Program-made: the position numbers and the translations under genes
Part shown: one piece after another, positions 1 through 6,182 of the stretch
Numbering within the stretch: the first letter of the stretch is position 1
Layout: each line of letters opens with the position of its first letter
Source: a virus
Length of the DNA stretch: 58,867 bases
Strand: one strand, 5' to 3'
IMG/VR virus record: IMGVR_UViG_3300049203_000265
Span: 1 to 58,867 of that record
Notes under the pieces: model-generated
Seen by the model: only the letters and a program-made list of their open reading frames with translations
What the model was told of the DNA's origin: nothing
Databases searched by the model: none

Positions 1-55
1 GCCGGGGTCGGGCCCTGGGGGCCGGCCGGCTCCTCGCGGGAATCCGGGGCCGAGA

Positions 56-77
56 GAGGCCGCCCGAGGGCGGCCTC
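56..77 (-). terminator. GC-rich hairpin closing the leftward operon
   Basis: A near-perfect inverted repeat (GAGGCCGCCC facing GGGCGGCCTC) lies just beyond the last stop codon of the leftward operon. It could end or stabilise that transcript. No U-run follows on the minus strand, so a classical intrinsic terminator is not proven. Confidence 0.3.
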
Positions 78-82
78 CGCGA

Positions 83-133
83 TCACCTCCTGGTCTTCTT
101 GTGCAGGAGGACCACGAGCAGCAGGAGGATCAT
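83..133 (-). CDS. 16-residue hydrophobic micropeptide (possible)
   Basis: An ATG overlapping the stop of the 94-residue gene (ATGA) opens a 16-codon frame encoding MILLLLVVLLHKKTRR. It is a hydrophobic stretch followed by a basic tail, the pattern of a minimal membrane-inserted peptide. Termination-reinitiation coupling, common in this genome, would let it be translated without its own ribosome site. The frame is far too short for statistical support and could be chance; no family is recognised. Confidence 0.3.
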   Translation of the reverse strand: MILLLLVVLLHKKTRR

Positions 134-414
134 GACTGGTTGATCCTCTCGGCGAGGACCATCGCCCACTGGCGCCGGTGGATGTCGTTCGCGAACCGTC
201 CGAAGGCGACCTCGGCGACGCCTCGGTCGAACCCGTGGGCGACGAGCGTCTCGAAGAACTCCGTGCAATCCGGCAGCTCGGCCGGGTCGCCGTCGAACTC
301 GAGTTCGAAGGTCCCGTTCTCGTGCATCACCTGCTGGAGGCCCTTGATCCGCAGGGTGATGCGGCGCTTGGTCGGCTCTTTGCGCGGAGCCTTCGCGACC
401 CTGACGTCCTCCAC
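130..414 (-). CDS. Hypothetical protein, 94 aa, leftward operon
   Basis: The protein has a basic N-terminus (KAPRKEPTKRR) followed by an acidic, mixed alpha/beta-looking body. It starts one base after the stop of the preceding gene, so it is probably translationally coupled. No family is recognised. The leftward operon sits divergently from the virion genes, a position often used for early or host-takeover proteins, but no function can be assigned. Confidence 0.6.
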   Translation of the reverse strand: MEDVRVAKAPRKEPTKRRITLRIKGLQQVMHENGTFELEFDGDPAELPDCTEFFETLVAHGFDRGVAEVAFGRFANDIHRRQWAMVLAERINQS

Positions 415-415
415 G

Positions 416-592
416 TCAGAACCCCGCCACCCAGCGGACGAAGTCCTCGAACACCCGGCGGGCGACGCTCGCGGGCGAGGGGCGGTAGAAGACCGGCCGG
501 CCGAGCCGGTAGCGGTCGTTGTTGCGGTGGACTGCGGCGACGGTCGTGCCGGACGCCAGGCGAAGGTTCGCCAGGAACTCGCTTCTTTCCAT
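416..592 (-). CDS. Hypothetical protein, 58 aa, leftward operon
   Basis: The start at 592 is chosen because GGAGG lies 5 nt upstream of the ATG; longer versions would read through that site. The small basic protein contains the phrase NNDRYRLGRPVFYR and ends in a hydrophobic/aromatic helix (FEDFVRWVAGF). The leader just upstream closely resembles the leader of the neighbouring HTH-like gene, indicating a local duplication. Function unknown. Confidence 0.6.
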   Translation of the reverse strand: MERSEFLANLRLASGTTVAAVHRNNDRYRLGRPVFYRPSPASVARRVFEDFVRWVAGF

Positions 593-639
593 GATACCCT
601 CCAAGGTAGGTGAGCACGGGATTGTGCGCACCTTATTGG

Positions 640-659
640 AGGGGACCCTCGGGTCCCCC
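640..659 (-). promoter_or_regulatory. Hairpin between two leftward genes
   Basis: GGGGACCC and GGGTCCCC form an 8-bp perfect inverted repeat with a 2-nt centre, between the HTH-like gene and the 58-residue gene. It may attenuate read-through or mark an RNA processing point. There is no U-tract. Confidence 0.35.
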
Positions 660-667
660 TGCCTAGG

Positions 668-982
668 TCACTTCGCCCAGGCGTTCTTGACTCCGGCGTC
701 CTTCATCTCCTTGTGGATGTTCTTGAAGGTGAACTCCAGCCGGCACGAGTAGACCTGCCCGTAGGACAGACCGAGGACCTTCGCCGCCTCGCGGTGCTTC
801 ATGTCCTTGAGGTCTCCGGACAGGATCCGACGAGCGTCGTCGTCGGTCATGTCACGGGTCGATTCGTCGGACTTCTTCGTGGACTCTTCGAGCGCCTTGA
901 CCCGACCTTCGAGCGCCTGCACGTAGGCGACGAGTTCCTTCAGGGTCGCCGGAACTTGGACTTGTTGGACTTGACCTTCCAT
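668..982 (-). CDS. Small DNA-binding-like protein (coiled coil plus HTH), paralogue 1
   Basis: This 104-residue protein starts at the ATG at 982, which has AGGAGAT upstream; a longer in-frame extension lacks a ribosome site. Residues 10-35 are coiled-coil-like (LKELVAYVQALEGRVKALEE). The C-terminal half carries a helix-turn-helix-like module (EAAKVLGLSYGQVYSCRLEF). That half closely matches the C-terminus of the protein at 53423-53860: both contain RDMTDDDA, QVYSCRLE, FTFK and WAK. A looser match exists in the protein at 45281-45784. A role as a phage transcription regulator is inferred from the fold and from its place beside the divergent promoters; no DNA target is shown. Confidence 0.7.
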   Translation of the reverse strand: MEGQVQQVQVPATLKELVAYVQALEGRVKALEESTKKSDESTRDMTDDDARRILSGDLKDMKHREAAKVLGLSYGQVYSCRLEFTFKNIHKEMKDAGVKNAWAK

Positions 983-1027
983 GATACTATCTCCTGGTTG
1001 TGTGCATCCCGGGATTGGGTTGCACAA
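983..1027 (-). promoter_or_regulatory. Duplicated 5' leader
   Basis: The 45 bases upstream of the HTH-like gene (TATCATGGAAG at the start codon, then a CGGGATTG..GCAC motif) are repeated in altered form upstream of the next leftward gene at about 593-632. ATCCCGGGAT within it is a 10-bp palindrome. It may be a shared operator or leader RNA. Confidence 0.4.
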
Positions 1028-1032
1028 GATAG

Positions 1033-1060
1033 ATTATACCGAGATAAACTAGCTTGTACA
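1033..1060 (-). promoter_or_regulatory. Leftward sigma70-like promoter
   Basis: On the minus strand TGTACA (1055-1060) is followed by a 16-bp spacer and a perfect TATAAT (1033-1038). It would drive the leftward operon starting at 982. Unlike the rightward promoters it lacks the GATCAAA-type box, so it may be controlled differently. Confidence 0.7.
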
Positions 1061-1539
1061 ATCCATTTACACTTTATTACATCTTCACATTCCCCTCGAA
1101 ACCGCTCAACTTCATCAACTCACAAATTCATTATACATGTAACGATGCGCGATGTACAATGCTTTTACGAATTGTTACATCGTCTACATCTCATTACCTA
1201 TTCGCGAAACATATCGGGCGTCGCGCGGCGATAAGAAAAACGTATGGGGGCCCCAAACCGGCAGGGTGTGGGGTCCAGGGTGCCAGGCATTTCGAAAATT
1301 TGCAGCCTTTACAGTATTGAAGGCGTCACCGTGCGCGATGGGCGATGCGCATTGTCCTCCGAACGATGCACGTTGCGCGATGGACGATGATTTTCGCACA
1401 ATTTTCGCGCTTTTCGCACAATTTTCGCGATTTTCCGTCCCCGGGGCGTCGCCCGTCGCCCCCGAGTCGCCCGAAAATCCGAAAAGGGCGAGTTTTCGGC
1501 CCCCGGATCGTCGGACAGTGTTCCTTCGTGAATTCCCCG
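1061..1539. other. Non-coding divergent regulatory region
   Basis: About 480 bases between the leftward and rightward promoters hold no convincing gene. The segment is AT-richer at its left end, has several CGATG-type short repeats (around 1143-1160 and 1335-1385) and the tandem repeat described separately. Open frames crossing it have shadow-like composition. Confidence 0.6.
1391..1430. repeat. Two tandem copies of a 20-bp repeat
   Basis: TTTTCGCACAATTTTCGCG plus one variable base occurs twice back to back (1391-1410 and 1411-1430), and a partial third copy begins at 1431. Each unit is itself built of two TTTTCGC half-motifs. The arrangement looks like an operator or iteron array about 120 bp before the first late promoter. 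Confidence 0.75.
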
Positions 1540-1579
1540 GACCAAAGGGGTGTACTTTTTGGTCCGGGCGCGGTAGAAT
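1540..1579 (+). promoter_or_regulatory. Late-class promoter with GACCAAA box
   Basis: Box GACCAAA (1540-1546) is followed by -35 TGTACT (1551-1556), a 17-bp spacer and -10 TAGAAT (1574-1579). Box-to--35 spacing equals that of every other member of the family. It would start transcription of the virion operon near 1586. Confidence 0.75.
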
Positions 1580-1602
1580 ACTCGGCAGGAACGGATCCCG
1601 AA

Positions 1603-1962
1603 ATGTCCCACCAAGTCGCCCGCGTTCGCACCGCACAGGAGTCGGCACTCGCGCTCGTGCAGGCGGAGTTCCGCGACTACCACCCCCTTGTCGGCCTGGC
1701 AAGGCTGGCGCACCGCACCGAGGTGCAGGCCGACCCACGCCTCGAACTGGAGGTGCACAAGGCCATCCTGCCGTACGTCACGCCGAAGTTGGCGTCGATG
1801 GAGGTCAAGGAGGTGCCCTCGGACGACCGCCGGGTGATCGTGACGCTCTTCGAGGACGTGGAGGTCGTCGAGGAGACGGCCGAGGGCCGCCTGACGACGT
1901 CCGTGCCCGTGCAGATCCCGATGGTGGTCGAGGACGCCACCGAGCTCGTTCCGTTGGATTGA
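1603..1962 (+). CDS. Putative terminase small subunit-like protein
   Basis: The 119-residue protein begins with a helical region (residues about 8-60, with DYHPLVGLARLAHR and LEVHKAILPYVTPKLASMEVK) and ends in an acidic valine-rich stretch. The phrase of long helices followed by a PYVxPKLxSxE segment resembles small terminase-type proteins of tailed phages, which recognise genome DNA for packaging. It is the first gene after the late promoter, yet the large subunit is more than 8 kb downstream, which is unusual. The assignment is a resemblance only. The ribosome site is weak (CAGGA, 12 nt away). Confidence 0.4.
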   Translation: MSHQVARVRTAQESALALVQAEFRDYHPLVGLARLAHRTEVQADPRLELEVHKAILPYVTPKLASMEVKEVPSDDRRVIVTLFEDVEVVEETAEGRLTTSVPVQIPMVVEDATELVPLD

Positions 1963-1971
1963 GGAGTGACT

Positions 1972-2217
1972 ATGGCTTTCATGCGCATGAAACTGCAGGT
2001 CCTGTCGGTCGCCAACCACGGGGGCAACTACGAGCAGGTCGAGATGTCGGCCGTGGCCAAGAGCGACGGCTACCCGGCGGACGGGTCGGACGAGGACAAC
2101 ACCTTCGCCAGGTGGACGCCGTCGGCGACCCTGAAGTACACCGTGAACAACCCCAACCTGTTCGGCAAGCTGCGGCCGGGCATGAAGCTGTACGCCGATT
2201 TCGAAGTCGCGGAATGA
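1972..2217 (+). CDS. Hypothetical phage protein, 81 aa
   Basis: The ATG at 1972 is preferred because GAGGAG lies 5 nt upstream; an alternative GTG two codons earlier overlaps that site. The sequence looks like a small beta-rich phage protein (KLQVLSVANHGGNYEQVEMSAVAK, then TPSATLKYTVNNP and a YADFEVAE end). It lies in the virion operon, so a minor virion or assembly role is possible, but no family is recognised with confidence. Confidence 0.6.
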   Translation: MAFMRMKLQVLSVANHGGNYEQVEMSAVAKSDGYPADGSDEDNTFARWTPSATLKYTVNNPNLFGKLRPGMKLYADFEVAE

Positions 2218-2264
2218 TCCGCGGAGCGCGCCTCAGGCCCCTGGGGTAGACTGGAGAAAGTACC

Positions 2265-2735
2265 ATGCCGGTTCTCGCACGTAGTCTGGTCAACTACCCA
2301 CAAACCATCAGCGGTCAGACCATCCCAGCAATGGGGCAGCGCACCTACGGTGCACTGACGGCCGCTCTCACCACCGCCGTGAACAACGGGACGATCAAGG
2401 CCCAGGAGTACGTCGACCCGCAGGCGGCGTCGATCTACGCGGGGCAGAAGGTCCAGTACGCGACGCCGCTAACCGGCGAGACGCACACCGTGGACGACGA
2501 CGCCGACGTCGTGGTCATGCAGCCGGCCGGCACCATCGCCGCGCTGACGCTGAACATGCCCGCGTCGCCGTTCGACGGCCAGGAGGTGGCGTTCGCGTCG
2601 ACGCAGGTCATCACCGCTCTGACGATGAGCGGCAACGGCAAGACGCTGCTGGGGGCGCTCACCGCGGGCTCGGCCAACGGCTTCGCCAAGTGGCGCTACC
2701 GCGCGGCCACCACGACCTGGTACCGCGTCGGCTGA
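2265..2735 (+). CDS. Putative virion decoration or head-fibre protein
   Basis: The N-terminal third is helical and alanine-rich. The C-terminal half (from about residue 80) reads as a beta-sandwich ending LGALTAGSANGFAKWRYRA..TTWYRVG, a pattern seen at the tips of head-fibre or tail-fibre proteins in many phages. GGAGA precedes the ATG. It is probably an accessory surface protein of the virion; attachment to head or tail cannot be told from sequence. Confidence 0.45.
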   Translation: MPVLARSLVNYPQTISGQTIPAMGQRTYGALTAALTTAVNNGTIKAQEYVDPQAASIYAGQKVQYATPLTGETHTVDDDADVVVMQPAGTIAALTLNMPASPFDGQEVAFASTQVITALTMSGNGKTLLGALTAGSANGFAKWRYRAATTTWYRVG

Positions 2736-2748
2736 TCGGTCACTCGGG

Positions 2749-2772
2749 GCGGCCCCGGAAGTGAGGGGCCGC
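2749..2772 (+). terminator. Hairpin, possible weak terminator
   Basis: GCGGCCCC and GGGGCCGC form an 8-bp perfect stem with an 8-nt loop, followed only by TTAAA. It lies in a 77-base gap inside the virion operon and may tune downstream expression rather than stop it. Confidence 0.4.
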
Positions 2773-2812
2773 TTAAACGACCGTCAGGCGCCCGGCCAAC
2801 TTGGAGATTGAG

Positions 2813-3001
2813 ATGGAAGAGCCATTCGAGGTCGGCGCGACGGTGCGGCAGAGGCCCGCCGAGCCGGTCGAGGGCGAGGTCGTCGAGTCCCAGTGGGACG
2901 GCAAGGCCAAGTCCTTCAGGTACCTGGTGGAGACCGCCGAGGGCGGGCGCCACTGGTTCGAGCACGCTCAGGTCGAGCGGGTCGACGGGGAGGCGCAATG
3001 A
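2813..3001 (+). CDS. Small acidic hypothetical protein, 62 aa
   Basis: The start at 2813 follows GGAG with a 6-nt gap; a TTG four codons upstream is in frame but has no ribosome site. The protein is acidic and looks like a small SH3-like or barrel domain (VGATVRQR, VEGEVVESQW, FRYLVETAEG, HWFEHAQVERV), a composition found in several small phage proteins. Its stop overlaps the next ATG (ATGA), implying coupled translation. Function unknown. Confidence 0.55.
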   Translation: MEEPFEVGATVRQRPAEPVEGEVVESQWDGKAKSFRYLVETAEGGRHWFEHAQVERVDGEAQ

Positions 3002-3774
3002 ACCTGGTTCACAGTGAAAAGGCGAGAGCCCGGGCCGTCTTCGGCGCCGGTCTGCTCGCGGAGGCGGTCGTCGCGGAGCTCGCCGCCGCCACGAGCGTGT
3101 ACGGCTTCACGGCGACGGGCCCGGTCGAGGAGTACCGCGACCGGTACGTGCGGCTGCGCGACCGGGTGCTCGAGCTGGGCATCCAGGTGCGGCGCGAGCC
3201 CCACCGCCGCGAAGAGCTGCGCCGGGAGGCGGCGTTCCTGCGCGAGCGGCTGCGGGAGATCCCACAGGAGGTCAAGTGGGTCGACGAGATCCACAACGTC
3301 GTGTGCACGGAGGGGAAGAACGCCGCTCTGACGCACATGCTGAAGGGCAGCACGTACACGGCCGCCCAGGTCATGGGGCTGATCGAGGACGCCGGTTACG
3401 GGTTCGCGGGAGCGAACGGGTCCGGCGTCGCGGCGACCAACCTGATGGGCTCGGTCACCGCCGCGGCGGGGGCCTCCCCGGCCAACGGCTGGAACGAGGC
3501 GCAGTCCTCGTCGATGGCCACCCGCGGCACGCCGGCCTTCGGTACCGCGTCGGCCGGCGCGCTCGCCCTGTCGTCCGCACTGGTGTTCAACATGTTGGCG
3601 ACGGACACCATCAAGGGGGCGTTCCTCGGGATGAGGAGCGCGGCGGGTACGGCGCCGACCACGACGGTGGGCAACACGAGCGGCGCGTTCTGGTCCGCCG
3701 GGCTGTTCAGCGGCGGCGACAAGCCGGTCGGCAACGGAGACTCGCTCTCCGTGAGCTACAGCACGAGCCTGTGA
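2998..3774 (+). CDS. Virion structural protein with conserved GDxLxVxY C-terminus
   Basis: The 258-residue protein starts with a long charged helical region (residues about 10-95, with many Arg and Glu). A glycine/alanine-rich beta domain follows and ends GGDKPVGNGDSLSVSY. The repeat-free tail domain with SAGLFSGGDK..NGDxLxVxY is shared by many phage virion proteins placed near head or fibre genes. The fusion of a coiled N-terminus to this domain is plausible for a fibre-like accessory. The precise virion location is not determined. Confidence 0.6.
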   Translation: MNLVHSEKARARAVFGAGLLAEAVVAELAAATSVYGFTATGPVEEYRDRYVRLRDRVLELGIQVRREPHRREELRREAAFLRERLREIPQEVKWVDEIHNVVCTEGKNAALTHMLKGSTYTAAQVMGLIEDAGYGFAGANGSGVAATNLMGSVTAAAGASPANGWNEAQSSSMATRGTPAFGTASAGALALSSALVFNMLATDTIKGAFLGMRSAAGTAPTTTVGNTSGAFWSAGLFSGGDKPVGNGDSLSVSYSTSL

Positions 3775-4127
3775 TGCAGCTCGATCCGGACGGCTTCGAC
3801 TGGCAGCGATGGGCGTTCCACCCGCTCGTCGCCTCGCTGTTCGGGGCCGCCATCCAAGTGGTGCACTCGGTCCCCGGCACCAGCCGGGGTATCCAGATCG
3901 CCAACGCGTTCACGGCCTTCGTCAGCGGCATCTTCCTGGGCGCCGTCGTGGTGGAGTGGCGCGAGATGTCCAGCCGGCCGCTCATCGGCCTCACTCACCT
4001 GCTCTTCGCGATCGGTGGACTGATCCTGATGGGCGGGTTCCTCAACTACCTCAAGGAGACGAAGTTCGCCGATCTGCCCTTCATAAGGGGGTTTCTCAAG
4101 GGAGTAGCCCCTAAGGAGGGCACATGA
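3774..4127 (+). CDS. Holin-like membrane protein, three predicted TM segments
   Basis: The 117-residue protein has three hydrophobic segments (about residues 18-37, 46-67 and 76-97) separated by short polar loops, and a basic C-terminus. This size and topology fit class I holins, which permeabilise the inner membrane at lysis. Its ATG shares a base with the preceding stop, and three more membrane or secreted proteins follow, forming a lysis-like cluster well upstream of the endolysin and spanin genes. Holin function is inferred from topology and context. Confidence 0.5.
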   Translation: MQLDPDGFDWQRWAFHPLVASLFGAAIQVVHSVPGTSRGIQIANAFTAFVSGIFLGAVVVEWREMSSRPLIGLTHLLFAIGGLILMGGFLNYLKETKFADLPFIRGFLKGVAPKEGT

Positions 4128-4465
4128 TGTACGATGTGATGGCCTTTTGTTTCGTTCTCGCGTGTCTCGCGATCTGGAAGTACCCGCCGATCCACACCGG
4201 CACGTTCGGGTCCCTCGGACTGGTCGTCATGGCGATCGCGGCAGTCTTCAGCATGGACGACGGCCTGTACGGCAGCCCGGACAGCATCAAGTGGTGCTTC
4301 GTGACGCTCATGGGCGGAGCGGGGCTCGTGATGCTGCACGTGCTGTTCTCCGTGCAGAAGATGCTGCGCCACATGCCGAGGCACGCCTCCGAGGTGCCGC
4401 TGCGCCGGTCCACCGACTACGGTGACTTGGACGACGGGGACCGGTCGCACGGGATGCACGCGTGA
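4124..4465 (+). CDS. Second holin-like membrane protein
   Basis: This 113-residue protein shows three hydrophobic stretches (about residues 3-18, 26-43 and 57-77) and a polar, acidic tail ending DDGDRSHGMHA. It overlaps the previous gene by 4 nt, with a second ATG one codon on. Two adjacent small multi-TM proteins could be a holin and antiholin pair. No sequence family is certain. Confidence 0.5.
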   Translation: MMYDVMAFCFVLACLAIWKYPPIHTGTFGSLGLVVMAIAAVFSMDDGLYGSPDSIKWCFVTLMGGAGLVMLHVLFSVQKMLRHMPRHASEVPLRRSTDYGDLDDGDRSHGMHA

Positions 4466-4557
4466 CTCACGGCGTCAGGATCACGACCGTGCTCGCCCTA
4501 CTGCTGTGGTGGGCATTGGTCGTGATCGTGGGCCACGTCGTACTGACGCTCTCGTAA
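4462..4557 (+). CDS. 31-residue single-TM protein
   Basis: A GTG overlapping the previous stop (GTGA) opens a 31-codon frame dominated by one hydrophobic helix (TVLALLLWWALVVIVGHVVL). Position and coupling make it a likely fourth partner in the small membrane cluster. Alternatives are a holin regulator or a chance frame, but the reading frame, length and tight packing favour a real gene. Confidence 0.5.
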   Translation: MTHGVRITTVLALLLWWALVVIVGHVVLTLS

Positions 4558-4573
4558 CAACAAGGAATAACAG

Positions 4574-5290
4574 TTGCAGATCCTAAGAACAATCTTCGTG
4601 CTCGTATTGGCCGTCCTCGCATTCGTGGTCGGCGCGCTCCTGTCCAAGGCGAACGCCCAGGTGACGGACACCCCTGTGACCGCCAGGCCGGCGCTCAACA
4701 AACTGGTGGTCGAGATGGACTCCATGGGGCGCATGTGCGCCGTGTGGTGGGCGCGCGACTCGAACCGATACGGCGACTACCACCTCGCCGCGGCCGTGCT
4801 GGACCCGACCAAAGTGGCGGCGTCCGTGCGCGACGCACTGAAGGCCGCGATCGTGGCGCAGGACGTGGCCGCACTGACCAAGATGCGGACGCACGACGTG
4901 CGCGACCTGAGGGAGGCGCTCGAGCTGTGCGTGCCGTCGGACGAGCCCTCCGTCGACCCGGCCGTCGAGGCCAAGCGGCAGCGGATGCTGGACGCACTGT
5001 CGAGGGTGCTGCAGCCGGCGGCGTGGATCGTCTCCAAGTCGTCGAGCGCGGACGGCACCAACCCGGCCTACTGCCTGAAGGCCGACGGTACGCGGGACAC
5101 GACCAAGTCCTGCGGCCGCGCGGCCAGTCTCGTCCCGGGCACCACGAAGCCCATGTGGTGCGACTGCCTCGTGCGGTCCGTCGAGACCACACAGACCTCC
5201 TACTGTTCGTGGCCGTTCGCCAGGCAGACGTTCGACCCGAACGAGCCCCAGCGAGTAACTCGGTGCACGGAGAATGTGAGTGGTCTGTGA
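4574..5290 (+). CDS. Secreted cysteine-rich protein of unknown function
   Basis: TTG is used as start, with AAGGA 7 nt upstream. Residues 1-29 form a clear signal peptide (hydrophobic core, then SKANAQ). The mature part is helical to about residue 145, then contains a cluster of cysteines (AYCLK, KSCGR, MWCDC, SYCSW, TRCTE), suggesting a disulfide-bonded periplasmic domain. It follows the membrane cluster. A lysis, envelope-protection or superinfection role is possible, but nothing in the sequence identifies an enzyme. Confidence 0.6.
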   Translation: MQILRTIFVLVLAVLAFVVGALLSKANAQVTDTPVTARPALNKLVVEMDSMGRMCAVWWARDSNRYGDYHLAAAVLDPTKVAASVRDALKAAIVAQDVAALTKMRTHDVRDLREALELCVPSDEPSVDPAVEAKRQRMLDALSRVLQPAAWIVSKSSSADGTNPAYCLKADGTRDTTKSCGRAASLVPGTTKPMWCDCLVRSVETTQTSYCSWPFARQTFDPNEPQRVTRCTENVSGL

Positions 5291-5490
5291 GCAGCCGAAC
5301 CCTGAACTTCGAGGAGCGCATCCGGGCACAGAAAGAGCGCAAGAAGCCTAAGCACCTCCTCAGGGCTCCGTACACCGACGAGGAGCTGTGCAAGGTCGAC
5401 CGCCACAATTCCCTGACGTTCGAGGAGCGCGTGCGCTGGGACCGCCTCCGCGGTGGCAAGCGCGCTCTGCCGAGGGCTCCGAAGTGCTAG
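5287..5490 (+). CDS. Small basic protein with an internal repeat
   Basis: GTG overlaps the preceding stop. The 67-residue, lysine/arginine-rich protein contains two related segments, LNFEERIRAQ and LTFEERVRWD, separated by about 30 residues, with a single cysteine in ELCKVDRH. Its basic charge suggests nucleic acid contact or virion packing, but this is only composition-based. Confidence 0.55.
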   Translation: MSSRTLNFEERIRAQKERKKPKHLLRAPYTDEELCKVDRHNSLTFEERVRWDRLRGGKRALPRAPKC

Positions 5491-6182
5491 GCCTGTTCCC
5501 GCCGGTGCGCGCCGGGATATTCAGGGCTCCGTCCGCGCGGCAGACCAACCAGCCGCGCGGCAACTTGCTCTTCGACTTCTCGACGGACGAGAACCCGCTC
5601 GCCGGTTGGCGGCACGGCCAGACCCACGGACTGGACTGGAACAACGTCCAGGCACTGGGCGGCGTGGCCTGCGGCGCTCACATCGCAGACGGCCCGTCCT
5701 ACGACGACCCGATCGCGACGCCGGACCTCGTGTTCCCGCGCAAACAGTTCGTCGAGGGCGAAGTGTACATAGCGCCCGGGTACGCCCCGGGCGCTGGCCA
5801 CGAGCTCGAGCTCCACCTGCACACGACCATCACCAACAACGGCACGGTCGGGTCGATCACCTCGTACGAGTTTCTGCACGACGTCATCAACGACACGTTC
5901 CAGGCTGTGCGATGGGATGGGCCGATCGGCACTTTCGATTTCGGCATATCGATCACGGTGTTTAATGGTGGGCCGACGGCCGCGGTGGACGGCACTGTGT
6001 TCCGGTTCCAGGACGACGGTGCGGGCAACTTCTCCGTCTACCAAGACGGCGTGCTGAAATGGACGTTCACTGACACGACGCACCAGGGCGGCGCTCCCGG
6101 CATCGCGTTCTTCTGGACGAACGCAGCCTGCGTCGCTGGCAGCGTCGGTTGGAAGTGGATTCGCATGGGAGTGAACCCGTGA
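5484..6182 (+). CDS. Putative fibre or adhesin with jelly-roll (LamG-like) domain
   Basis: The GTG at 5484 overlaps the previous gene and has CGAGGG upstream. The 232-residue protein is beta-rich throughout, with alternating phrases such as GHELELHLHTTI, GTFDFGISITVFN and GNFSVYQDGVLKWTF. These are typical of concanavalin/LamG-like lectin folds used by phage adhesion proteins. It precedes a larger fibre-like protein in the same operon. Fold assignment is by pattern, not by detected homology. Confidence 0.45.
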   Translation: MLGLFPPVRAGIFRAPSARQTNQPRGNLLFDFSTDENPLAGWRHGQTHGLDWNNVQALGGVACGAHIADGPSYDDPIATPDLVFPRKQFVEGEVYIAPGYAPGAGHELELHLHTTITNNGTVGSITSYEFLHDVINDTFQAVRWDGPIGTFDFGISITVFNGGPTAAVDGTVFRFQDDGAGNFSVYQDGVLKWTFTDTTHQGGAPGIAFFWTNAACVAGSVGWKWIRMGVNP

